Numbered from the stretch's first letter, positions 1-5,654 are shown. The stretch is 10,029 bases of DNA from Rhodobacteraceae bacterium UBA2776 (GCA_002352425.1 DEIK01000003.1:1-10029); one strand, 5' to 3'. The notes: generated by a model from the letters alone, not told the origin. Made by a program: numbers and translations.

Positions 1-536
1 GTGCCGTCGCGGTCCATGCTGGTCAGCAGGATTTCACCCGCGCCTTTGGACACCACCAGCTTGGCGAATTCCACCGCGTCGATGCCTGTGGGCTCGCGTC
101 CGCCGTGGGTGAAGATTTCCCACTTGCCGGGCGACACGGTTTTGGCGTCAATCGCCACCACGATGCACTGGCTGCCAAAATGGTTGGCCGCATCCGCGAT
201 TACGTCAGGGTTGGCCACAGCGGCCGAGTTGAACGACACTTTGTCGGCGCCCGCCAACAGCAAATTACGCACATCATCCGAGTTGCGCACCCCGCCGCCG
301 ATGGTCAGCGGCATAAAACAATGTTCAGCGGTGCGGGTGGCCAGATCAAACAAGGTGCCGCGGTTTTCAACGGTGGCTTTGATATCTAGAAAGCACAGCT
401 CGTCCGCCCCCGCCGCATCATAGGCTTTGGCGGCGTCAACGGGGTCGCCCGCGTCGATCAAATCAACGAAATTCACGCCTTTTACGACGCGGCCATCGGC
501 GACATCTAGGCAGGGGATGATGCGGGTTTTCAGCAT
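1..536 (-). CDS. hisF: Imidazole glycerol phosphate synthase cyclase subunit HisF (partial, 3' end outside window)
   Basis: HisF is the cyclase half of the cytosolic HisF-HisH enzyme. It uses ammonia made by HisH to turn PRFAR into imidazole-glycerol phosphate and AICAR. Manual translation of the minus strand gives 178 residues without a stop, beginning MLKTRIIPCLDVADGRVVKG, and the C-terminal quarter of the roughly 250-residue (beta/alpha)8 barrel is missing. The two catalytic aspartates known for the family fall where expected: Asp11 in PCLDV and Asp130 in VVAIDAK. The phosphate-binding TIGGGVR (residues 78-84) is present. The ATG at 536 is supported by AAGG six bases upstream. It lies 107 bp downstream of the YqaA-like gene and is probably co-transcribed with it and hisA. 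Function is near certain. Confidence 0.97.
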   Translation of the reverse strand, partial: MLKTRIIPCLDVADGRVVKGVNFVDLIDAGDPVDAAKAYDAAGADELCFLDIKATVENRGTLFDLATRTAEHCFMPLTIGGGVRNSDDVRNLLLAGADKVSFNSAAVANPDVIADAANHFGSQCIVVAIDAKTVSPGKWEIFTHGGREPTGIDAVEFAKLVVSKGAGEILLTSMDRDG

Positions 537-643
537 GACTGGCCTTTTTCGGGTGTTTGGGGTCTTTTTAGGCGTTCTGGCGTCTTATGGCTAGGTAATT
601 CGCGTTTGATTTTTGGGGCCATTTTGCGGGCAACGGGGCGGTG

Positions 644-1078
644 TTAGAGGCCCGCAAAAAACCTCACCACCCCAAGCAACGCCATATACCGCAGCGTTTT
701 TGACAGGCTGACCAAGATCAGAAAGACCCAGAAATTCAGGCGAAGCACCCCCGCGACCACTGTGATCGGATCGCCGATGACGGGCACCCAGGCCAGCAAA
801 ACGGACCACGGTCCCCACCGTTTAAACCAGCGTTGTGCGTTGGCAAGTGTGGGTTTTGACACCGGAAACCAGGGGCGGTCCTGATAGTGCAGCGCTGCGC
901 GGCCCAGCCAGTAGTTCAGCACCGAGCCAAGGATATTTCCAAGGCTGACGGTGATCAAAAGCACGAGCGCTGTGTGTCCTGATTGGCTGGCCATGGCCAA
1001 AAAGGCGACCTCTGATCCCCCCGGCAACAATGTTGCTGCCGAAAAGGCCAGTAAGAACAGGCCAAGAAGGCTAACCAT
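644..1078 (-). CDS. YqaA/DedA-family (SNARE-associated) inner-membrane protein
   Basis: This 144-residue protein is almost wholly hydrophobic. Membrane segments are visible at about residues 2-22, 34-56 and 88-138 (the last probably two or three passes). LLPGGSEVAFLA near the N-terminus, GNILGSVLNYWLGR (about 47-60) and PVIGDPITVVAGVLR (about 99-113) match the small YqaA branch of the DedA/VTT superfamily as I know it. DedA relatives are linked to lipid-carrier recycling and envelope homeostasis, but the YqaA substrate is not established, so no reaction is claimed. The start ATG lies inside the end of hisA with an 8-bp overlap (ATGGTTAG contains both the ATG and the hisA TAG), which suggests translational coupling. 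No link to histidine metabolism is visible in the protein; it may simply ride in the operon. Confidence 0.9.
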   Translation of the reverse strand: MVSLLGLFLLAFSAATLLPGGSEVAFLAMASQSGHTALVLLITVSLGNILGSVLNYWLGRAALHYQDRPWFPVSKPTLANAQRWFKRWGPWSVLLAWVPVIGDPITVVAGVLRLNFWVFLILVSLSKTLRYMALLGVVRFFAGL

Positions 1079-1793
1079 TCAGCCGCTTTAGGGCCTCACC
1101 CAAATCAATCGCCCCATCATAAAGCGCGCGCCCCGAAATGGCACCGTTCAACGCTGCGCCGCAATCGCGCAATGCGTCCAGATCGGCCATCGAGCTAACC
1201 CCGCCAGACGCAATCACCGGAATGTTGACCGCGTTGGCCAGATCGGCGGTGGCCTGCACGTTTGGTCCCTGCATCGCGCCGTCGCGGTTGATGTCGGTGT
1301 AAATGATCGCGGCCACGCCGGCGTCCTCGAATGATTTGGCCAGATCGGTGACCATCACGTCGGTTTCCTGCGCCCAGCCTTTGGTGGCGACGCGCCCGTT
1401 GCGCGCGTCAATTCCGACGGCGACTTTGCCGGGGAAGGCACGGGCGGCCTCGCGAACCAGATCGGGGTTTTCGACCGCGATTGTGCCCAAAATCACCCGC
1501 GCGATGCCGCGCTCGACCCAGCGTTCAATCGTTGCCATATCGCGGATGCCGCCGCCCAGTTGGGCGGGCACGTCTGTCGCGGCCAAAATCGCCTCGACCG
1601 CTGCCCCATTCACAGGTTCGCCCGCAAAAGCCCCGTTTAGGTCAACCAGATGCAGCCATTCACAACCCGCATCCTGAAAGGCGCGCGCTTGGGTGGCGGG
1701 GCTGTCGCTGAACACGGTGGACTTTGTCATGTCGCCCTTGATCAGGCGCACACAGTTTCCGTCTTTTAGGTCAATCGCGGGGTATAGGATCAT
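1071..1793 (-). CDS. hisA: ProFAR isomerase HisA
   Basis: HisA is the phosphoribosylformimino-5-aminoimidazole carboxamide ribotide isomerase (EC 5.3.1.16). It performs the Amadori rearrangement of ProFAR to PRFAR, the HisF substrate. The 240-residue product is the normal family length. It begins MILYPAIDLKDG with catalytic Asp8, and has the second catalytic acid Asp129 in VAVGIDAR. Phosphate-binding glycines occur in QLGGGIRD (79-85) and ASGGVSS (195-201). An in-frame ATG at 1862 would add 23 residues, but the family start MILYPAID and the GAGG nine bases before the ATG at 1793 favour the shorter form. The gene is separated from hisH by an oppositely oriented DUF2147 gene and overlaps the YqaA-like gene at its 3' end. 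Confidence 0.97.
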   Translation of the reverse strand: MILYPAIDLKDGNCVRLIKGDMTKSTVFSDSPATQARAFQDAGCEWLHLVDLNGAFAGEPVNGAAVEAILAATDVPAQLGGGIRDMATIERWVERGIARVILGTIAVENPDLVREAARAFPGKVAVGIDARNGRVATKGWAQETDVMVTDLAKSFEDAGVAAIIYTDINRDGAMQGPNVQATADLANAVNIPVIASGGVSSMADLDALRDCGAALNGAISGRALYDGAIDLGEALKRLNG

Positions 1794-1940
1794 GGTTTCA
1801 AACCTCATCTGCATTTGTTTGCCCGCTGTTTTGCACGTTGCATGGTCAAATGCAAAGCGCATGTGGGTACCTTACGTAAGTCTTGCCATATTGCCGCAGT
1901 CTGCGCAGGGTGGGGCAATGATCTATGGGAGGATTTCAAA

Positions 1941-2333
1941 ATGAAAAAACTAGGACTGATATTTGCGTTTATTTTCGCGCTGGCCGCACCGGCGTTTGCT
2001 GATCCGGTTGAAGGCACGTGGAAAACCACGCCTGATGACAATGGCAACTATGGGTACATCAAGGTTTCGAAATGTGGAGCGAAAATCTGTGGTGTTTTGG
2101 CCAAATCGTTCGACGCAAAAGGTGCGACGACAAGCTCGGAACACGATGGTCGGAAACTGATCTGGGATATGGTTGCAGATGGTGACGGCTATTACTCAGG
2201 CGGCAAGGTTTACGCACCGGATCGTGACAAAACCTATTCGTCCAAAATGATAATGAAAGGCAACGCCCTGACCATAAAAGGTTGCGTTATGGGGATTTGC
2301 CGAAATGGCGGCACGTGGAGTCGATTGAACTAA
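1941..2333 (+). CDS. Secreted DUF2147 domain protein
   Basis: The product has 130 residues. The first 20 form a clear Sec signal peptide: MKK, a hydrophobic core, then APAFA with cleavage before Asp21. The mature part of about 110 residues starts DPVEGTWKT and matches the DUF2147 pattern: an early GxW, a cysteine pair C45/C50 in KCGAKICG, and C115/C120 in GCVMGIC, ending GTWSRLN. The four cysteines could form disulfides in the periplasm. The molecular function of DUF2147 is unknown to me. The start is well supported by GGGAGG about seven bases upstream of the ATG. It is the only plus-strand gene in the his cluster: divergent from hisA, and convergent with hisH, whose stop codon lies a single base after this gene's TAA. 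Confidence 0.92.
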   Translation: MKKLGLIFAFIFALAAPAFADPVEGTWKTTPDDNGNYGYIKVSKCGAKICGVLAKSFDAKGATTSSEHDGRKLIWDMVADGDGYYSGGKVYAPDRDKTYSSKMIMKGNALTIKGCVMGICRNGGTWSRLN

Positions 2334-2334
2334 G

Positions 2335-2973
2335 TTAAGGTGCCCACTTTAAGAAGTTTGAAATCAGCCGGAGCCCTGCGCCCTGGCTTTTTTCTGGGTG
2401 GAACTGCATCCCTAGCATGTTGTCGCGCCCGATGATGGCGGTGACGGCATCGCCATAATCCACATGCGCCAAACGCTGTGCCGGATTGGCGACCTCGAAC
2501 TTATAGCTGTGCACGAAATAGGCGTGATCGCCTGTCGCCACACCCTCAAGCACCTTATGCGGGCTGTCGATCACCAGATCGTTCCAACCCATATGTGGCA
2601 CCTTTAGGGACTTGTCTTTGGGCGCGATTTTCACGATCTCGCCGCCAATCCAGTCAAACCCTTTGGTGTCTTGATATTCGCGTCCCCATGTGGCCATCAT
2701 TTGCATACCCACACAAATGCCCAAAAACGGGCGGCCCTTGTTGATCACCATCTCACGGGTGGCTTCAAACAGGCCGGAATGGTCAAACAACGCGGCCTTA
2801 CAGGCCGGAAAGGCGCCATCACCTGGCAAGACGATCCGGTCGGCCCGCAGCACATCATCAGGGTTCGAAGTGACAAGCACCTCGCCCGCATTGGCCTCGA
2901 CGGCCATGCGCTGAAACGCCTTTTCAGCCGAATGCAGATTGCCGCTTTCGTAGTCGATTAGAACCGTTAGCAA
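2335..2973 (-). CDS. hisH: Imidazole glycerol phosphate synthase glutaminase subunit HisH
   Basis: HisH is the class I glutamine amidotransferase that hydrolyses glutamine and feeds ammonia through the barrel of HisF. The 212-residue product has the family length. The nucleophile Cys87 lies in LGICVGMQ, and the His192/Glu194 pair in FHPEKS completes the triad. The oxyanion-strand region PGDGAFP (50-56) is present. Translation appears to start at a TTG directly after the hisB TAA (TAATTG, zero spacing), because LTVLIDYESGN matches the family N-terminus and there is no ATG nearby. Coupling to hisB translation is therefore likely. Its 3' end faces the DUF2147 gene with one base between stop codons and no visible terminator. 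Confidence 0.97.
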   Translation of the reverse strand: MLTVLIDYESGNLHSAEKAFQRMAVEANAGEVLVTSNPDDVLRADRIVLPGDGAFPACKAALFDHSGLFEATREMVINKGRPFLGICVGMQMMATWGREYQDTKGFDWIGGEIVKIAPKDKSLKVPHMGWNDLVIDSPHKVLEGVATGDHAYFVHSYKFEVANPAQRLAHVDYGDAVTAIIGRDNMLGMQFHPEKSQGAGLRLISNFLKWAP

Positions 2974-3561
2974 TTACAGCTTCCCTTTGGTCGATGGGAT
3001 GGCATCCGATTTGCGCGGATCGGTTTCCAGCGCTATCCGCAAGGCGCGCGCCACGGCTTTGAATGCGGCTTCGGCAATGTGGTGGCTGTTGAAGCCGTGC
3101 AACTGGTCAATGTGCAGCGTGATGCCGCCCTGCGTCGCCAGTGCCTGAAAGAATTCGCGCACAAGTTCGGTGTCAAAGGTGCCGATTTTGGCTGTCGGCA
3201 TGTCAACATTCCAAACCAAGAATGGCCGTGCCGACAGGTCCAGCGCACAACGCACCTGGGCGTCATCCATAGGCAGGTGGCATTCGCCGTAACGACGGAT
3301 GCCCTTTTTATCACCCACGGCCGCAGCCAAGGCTTGACCCAGCGCGATCCCCACATCCTCGACCGTGTGGTGGTCATCAATGTGCAAATCCCCCTTGGCG
3401 CGTACCGTCATATCCACCAGCGAGTGGCGCGACAGTTGGTCCAGCATGTGGTCAAAGAACCCAACACCGGTTTGATTGTCGTAAACGCCGCTGCCATCCA
3501 GATTGATTTCAACTGTGATGTCGGTCTCCGCGGTTTTTCGCGTGATTTTCGCTGTGCGCAT
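2974..3561 (-). CDS. hisB: Imidazoleglycerol-phosphate dehydratase HisB
   Basis: This is the monofunctional IGP dehydratase (EC 4.2.1.19), converting imidazole-glycerol phosphate to imidazole-acetol phosphate. The 195-residue length matches the single-domain enzyme; no HisN-type phosphatase domain is present. Metal-binding histidine motifs are DHMLDQL (37-43), DDHHTVED (62-69) and SHHIAEAAFKA (159-169). The C-terminal IPSTKGKL (188-195) is typical. The ATG at 3561 has GGAGA about six bases upstream. It is the first gene of the minus-strand cluster, with a promoter candidate 40-70 bp upstream and hisH starting immediately after its stop. Confidence 0.98.
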   Translation of the reverse strand: MRTAKITRKTAETDITVEINLDGSGVYDNQTGVGFFDHMLDQLSRHSLVDMTVRAKGDLHIDDHHTVEDVGIALGQALAAAVGDKKGIRRYGECHLPMDDAQVRCALDLSARPFLVWNVDMPTAKIGTFDTELVREFFQALATQGGITLHIDQLHGFNSHHIAEAAFKAVARALRIALETDPRKSDAIPSTKGKL

Positions 3562-3834
3562 GATGGTCTCCGCTAGTGGTGCCCGTAGGTGTCAGCGTCT
3601 CTATAGGCGGGGCGGGGGGTAAATCCAAGACCAAGTGACGTTATCAACGGGATGTGGGGCTATTTTGCATGGTTTGGGCGCGTGTTTAGCTGCGGCTAAG
3701 AACTTAAGTGCGCGCGCTCTGTTCAGCCCAGGGTCGGAGTGGTCTCACAGGGCAAGCTACCATTGCTGAACGCAATAAGGGGTGCATTATGCCCGTTGCC
3801 TGCTCCAATTGCCTCGCCGAGGGGCTCCTTTTGA
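3562..3834. other. Intergenic stretch upstream of hisB, no recognised gene
   Basis: No recognisable protein or structural RNA is seen in these 273 bp. The part nearest hisB carries the promoter candidate at 3600-3628. Further away is an inverted repeat, GTTCAGC at 3721-3727 and GCTGAAC at 3763-3769, with a 35-base loop. A tiny 17-codon frame at 3789-3842 (MPVACSNCLAEGLLLSQ) is preceded by AAGGGG at a good distance, but I do not call it a gene. The stretch may include more decayed sequence belonging to the RTX-like remnant next door. Confidence 0.5.
3600..3628 (-). promoter_or_regulatory. Candidate sigma70 promoter of the hisB cluster
   Basis: Read on the minus strand, TTGGAT (3628-3623) and TATAGA (3605-3600) are separated by 17 bp, giving a predicted transcription start near 3593 and a leader of roughly 30 bases before hisB. 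It is the only reasonable pair seen directly upstream of hisB. No leader peptide rich in histidine codons and no attenuator was found in so short a leader. Confidence 0.5.
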
Positions 3835-4095
3835 GTCAATAAACAGACGGATGGCTCACAGAGCCAGCCTCAGGTCACCAGCCTTGAACTCGGCGCCTCC
3901 ACGGTTTTCACTGACAATCCGGCGGGCAACTATGACAACCTGACTGTCGGATTTAATGTTGTCCAAGAGGGGGGCGATGCTGTGATCTATCTAAGCTACA
4001 CCGCCTCCACGGGCAGTAGTGTCGAAGATCAGCGCTATATCACCCTAGTGGATGTCGACATTTCAACCCTCTCGCTTACGGACTATATTTTGTAA
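3835..4095 (+). pseudogene. Remnant: C-terminal end of an RTX-like type I-secreted protein
   Basis: From just after a TGA at 3832 to a TAA at 4093, one plus-strand frame stays open for 86 codons but has no ATG; the only GTG (in GDAVIYLSY) is deep inside. Its translation is protein-like and acidic, with VTSLELGASTVFTDN, YDNLTVGFNVV, GGDAVIYLSY and the ending ITLVDVDISTLSLTDYIL. An ending of this kind, a beta-strand with VDV/VDI followed by L-S/T-x-x-D-[YF]-[IL]-L, is known to me from hemolysin-type calcium-binding proteins exported by type I secretion in Rhodobacterales. The 5' part of the gene, including any GGxGxDxxx repeats, is absent. It is most likely a truncated leftover. The alternative is a small gene with an unusual start or a frameshift near 3835-3845. 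The RTX assignment rests on motif resemblance only. Confidence 0.55.
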
Positions 4096-4166
4096 CGCGT
4101 CGCTTCTTGTGGCGGGGGTGGGTTTCGTGTCAAGTTTGCGCCAGCCCTTAAATTTCGGAGATCACC

Positions 4167-4406
4167 ATGTCCATTTGTGTATTTGTTCAATTGCGCTGTC
4201 GTCCAGGCAAAACCTTTAAGGTCGCCAAAGAGATCATTGCACGTGAAATCCATTCGGAACTGCATTCCACGTCAGGCGATTACGATCTGATGCTAAAACT
4301 GTATATCCCCGAGGGTCAGGATGTCGGGAAATACATTTCGGATCAATTGCTGGATATCAAAGGCATCAAGCGATCCTTAACCACGCTGACTTTCAAAGCC
4401 TTTTAG
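4167..4406 (+). CDS. Stand-alone Lrp/AsnC ligand-binding (RAM) domain protein
   Basis: The 79-residue protein matches the C-terminal effector-binding domain of Lrp/AsnC regulators but has no DNA-binding helix-turn-helix. Visible hallmarks are the first strand MSICVFVQLRCRPGK, the central STSGDYDLMLKLYIP (about 35-48; in full regulators this GxYDxxL segment lines the ligand site), and the final strand GIKRSLTTLTFKAF. Such proteins form dimers of alpha-beta sandwiches and may bind amino acids or modulate full-length Lrp partners; the ligand here is unknown. The ATG has GGAG six bases upstream. It is convergent with the MarR gene, with 29 bp between the stops and no obvious terminator. Confidence 0.88.
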   Translation: MSICVFVQLRCRPGKTFKVAKEIIAREIHSELHSTSGDYDLMLKLYIPEGQDVGKYISDQLLDIKGIKRSLTTLTFKAF

Positions 4407-4435
4407 CGCTTCCACAGGCCGCTGCATCTACTGGG

Positions 4436-4879
4436 TCAATCTGGTGAAAACTCTTGGTTCATTGCGCATTGGATTTTGTAAAATGCAGCAATTTCTGCGG
4501 GTGTGAACTGTAACGCAAAACCACGGATCCGTTCGGTTTCCTGTGTCCGAATATCTGTGATGATATCCCGGCTTTGTGCGTTCAGGCTGTAGAAACTGGA
4601 GTTCAGATGCTTTGGGTTGGGCTTTGTTTCGACAAACCCTTTGTCCAGCAACGCCTTCAGTTCGCGCCCCACGAATTGCCGCGTCACTTGAAGCTGTTTT
4701 GTAAGCTCTGGCGCGGTAAGCTGTTTTTGTGTCAGCAAAACCTCCAAGATGGCGCGCTGGCCAACCGTCACACCAGTGCCGGCCAAGTCAGCCTCAACTC
4801 TGGATGTGATGTTTCTTAGGAGCGGGCGGGTCAGTTGAAGGCCCGCATAAAGTTGCTCATCAGGCGTGAGGTTTGACAT
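4436..4879 (-). CDS. MarR-family transcriptional regulator
   Basis: The 147-residue product has the size and layout of a MarR winged-helix dimer. An N-terminal dimerisation helix (about 6-35) is followed by GVTVGQRAILEVLL (36-49). The DNA-binding helices are LTAPELTKQLQVTRQFVGRELKALLDKG-like (54-81), the wing is around VETKPNPKHLNSSFYSL (83-99), and C-terminal dimerisation helices complete it. A longer reading frame reaches a TTG at 4942, but the promoter candidate would lie inside that extension, so the ATG at 4879 (MSNLTPDEQ) is preferred; its ribosome-binding site is poor. The gene is divergent from the DUF1992 gene, and a perfect palindrome between them is a likely operator. The inducing ligand cannot be read from the sequence. 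Confidence 0.88.
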   Translation of the reverse strand: MSNLTPDEQLYAGLQLTRPLLRNITSRVEADLAGTGVTVGQRAILEVLLTQKQLTAPELTKQLQVTRQFVGRELKALLDKGFVETKPNPKHLNSSFYSLNAQSRDIITDIRTQETERIRGFALQFTPAEIAAFYKIQCAMNQEFSPD

Positions 4880-4912
4880 TGGCGCGGGCTTTCTTTGACC
4901 ATGATTGCGCCC

Positions 4913-4942
4913 TTTATACAGCAAATTTCGTGGGAGACGCAA
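4913..4942 (-). promoter_or_regulatory. Candidate promoter of the MarR gene
   Basis: On the minus strand TTGCGT (4942-4937) and TATAAA (4918-4913) are separated by 18 bp. Transcription would begin about 27 bases before the ATG at 4879. The palindrome at 4946-4960 sits directly upstream of this -35 box, a position compatible with autoregulation. Confidence 0.45.
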
Positions 4943-4945
4943 TTC

Positions 4946-4960
4946 GTCAACTGAGTTGAC
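4946..4960. promoter_or_regulatory. Perfect 15-bp palindrome, candidate MarR operator
   Basis: GTCAACT-G-AGTTGAC is a perfect 7+1+7 inverted repeat in the divergent MarR/DUF1992 promoter region. It covers five of six bases of the DUF1992 -35 box (TTGACA, 4956-4961). The length and position are typical for a MarR dimer site, so binding here could repress the DUF1992 promoter and affect the regulator's own promoter. Binding by this MarR is inferred. Confidence 0.55.
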
Positions 4961-4984
4961 AGATTTGCGGCCTGCCAGTAAGAT
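4956..4984 (+). promoter_or_regulatory. Strong sigma70-like promoter of the DUF1992 gene
   Basis: A consensus TTGACA (4956-4961) is followed after exactly 17 bp by TAAGAT (4979-4984), predicting a start near 4991 and a leader of about 36 bases. This is the best promoter match in the window. Confidence 0.65.
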
Positions 4985-5026
4985 GCAATACGCAACCGTA
5001 AGGCATTTTCATAGAAAGCGACCGAT

Positions 5027-5347
5027 ATGAAGTGGCGTGAACTCGCGGACCATCAAATCCGCAAAGCCCAAGCCGAAGGGCAGCTTGACGACCTTGAGGG
5101 GGCGGGCAAACCTTTGAATAATCAGCCGGGTGTTGGTGTCGAGGCGATCGGTTTTCGAATTATGGCGGATGCGGGTGTGGTGCCGCGTGAAATTGAGTTG
5201 AAAAAGGCGCTGGATGCGCAGCGATTGGTTTTGCAAATGGCAAAAGAACCCGCAGTTCGAAAACGCGAGATGGCAAAGCTCGCGGAAATGGAGTTGAGGT
5301 GGGCGATTGAACGTGATGCCCGCAGAAAGTACGCCCGAACCTCTTGA
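5027..5347 (+). CDS. DUF1992 (DnaJ-homologue subfamily C member 28 domain) protein
   Basis: This is a 106-residue charged, helical protein without signal or membrane segments. The segment KAQAEGQLDDLEGAGKPL (13-30) is the hallmark of DUF1992, the conserved domain shared with eukaryotic DNAJC28; no J-domain is present here. The rest (about 45-104) is a Lys/Arg/Glu-rich helix pair, from REIELKKALDAQRL to ERDARRKYA. Biochemical function is unknown; the link to chaperones is by name only. The ribosome-binding site before the ATG is weak (GAAAG). It is expressed from the strong promoter at 4956-4984 and may be controlled by the divergent MarR protein. Confidence 0.87.
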   Translation: MKWRELADHQIRKAQAEGQLDDLEGAGKPLNNQPGVGVEAIGFRIMADAGVVPREIELKKALDAQRLVLQMAKEPAVRKREMAKLAEMELRWAIERDARRKYARTS

Positions 5348-5431
5348 GCATTTTTTGGCGGGTGCAGGGCAGGTGTAATGCCAAAATCTTTTGTCCTCTG
5401 TGTGAAGCGAAAAACAGTTCTGGAATCACAA

Positions 5432-5461
5432 AGGCCATCCGCATTGTGATGCGGATGGCCT
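5432..5461 (-). terminator. Hairpin terminator downstream of tRNA-Gly (possibly bidirectional)
   Basis: A perfect 13-bp stem (AGGCCATCCGCAT at 5432-5444 paired with 5449-5461) closes a 4-base loop. An outer TCACA/TGTGA pairing can extend it past a two-base bulge. Read on the minus strand it follows the tRNA gene by about 35 bases and is trailed by TTTGTGATT, a short T-rich tract. On the plus strand, where it follows the DUF1992 gene by 84 bp, no T-run follows, so termination in that direction is less certain. Confidence 0.7.
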
Positions 5462-5496
5462 GTGACAAGCGCCGCTATGTGCGCCTAGTTTCCATT

Positions 5497-5571
5497 TGGA
5501 GCGGGCGAAGAGATTCGAACTCTCGACCCTAACCTTGGCAAGGTTATGCTCTACCCCTGAGCTACGCCCGC
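5497..5571 (-). tRNA. tRNA-Gly (anticodon GCC), CCA encoded
   Basis: The minus strand folds as a full cloverleaf. The acceptor is GCGGGCG (5571-5565) with CGCCCGC (5507-5501), the D-stem is GCTC/GAGC, and the anticodon arm is TAACC-TTGCCAA-GGTTA, giving anticodon GCC for glycine GGC/GGU codons. The T-arm is GAGAG-TTCGAAT-CTCTT with one G-U pair. The discriminator is U73, as expected for bacterial tRNA-Gly, and CCA is encoded at 5499-5497. The gene stands alone, with its own promoter candidate upstream and a hairpin downstream. Confidence 0.97.
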
Positions 5572-5591
5572 TTAACCAAATGGTCTGGCGA

Positions 5592-5619
5592 TATATAGCG
5601 ACGGTTTGACGGGCCGCAA
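5592..5619 (-). promoter_or_regulatory. Candidate promoter of tRNA-Gly
   Basis: On the minus strand TTGCGG (5619-5614) and TATATA (5597-5592) are 16 bp apart, about 20 bp upstream of the mature tRNA 5' end. The -35 box lies within one arm of the inverted repeat at 5612-5634. Confidence 0.5.
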
Positions 5620-5634
5620 GGGTAAAATGCGGCC
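5612..5634. repeat. GC-rich inverted repeat between TetR gene and tRNA-Gly
   Basis: GGCCGCA (5612-5618) and TGCGGCC (5628-5634) form a 7-bp stem with a 9-base loop, 21 bp past the TetR stop codon. It could be a weak TetR-gene terminator, but no clear T-run follows the stem on the minus strand, and one arm overlaps the tRNA -35 box. Confidence 0.4.
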
Positions 5635-5654
5635 AATTACAAAAATAATCCGGC

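Noticed and set aside
1..423. Long plus-strand open frame of 140 codons at the window start
   Set aside because: It is antisense to hisF, whose minus-strand translation matches the family with both catalytic aspartates; the plus-strand product has no recognisable features.
1794..1862. Longer hisA start adding 23 residues
   Set aside because: The family N-terminus is MILYPAIDLKDG and a ribosome-binding site precedes the ATG at 1793.
3562..4166. Riboswitch, histidine attenuator or structured RNA upstream of hisB
   Set aside because: No histidine-codon-rich leader peptide, terminator/antiterminator pair or known riboswitch core was found, and the inferred hisB leader is only about 30 bases.
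4880..4942. Longer MarR start from a TTG
   Set aside because: The extension contains the likely -10 box (TATAAA) and has no family similarity.
5432..5461. CRISPR repeat or mobile-element end
   Set aside because: The hairpin occurs once, has no spaced copies, and sits where a tRNA terminator is expected.
5344..5532. 62-codon plus-strand frame ending GRRDSNSRP
   Set aside because: It runs through the terminator hairpin and into the tRNA-Gly gene; the C-terminal peptide is the well-known false translation across the 3' end of a tRNA.
5497..5571. tRNA-Gly as an integrated-element attachment site
   Set aside because: No integrase gene and no repeated copy of the tRNA 3' end were seen in the window.
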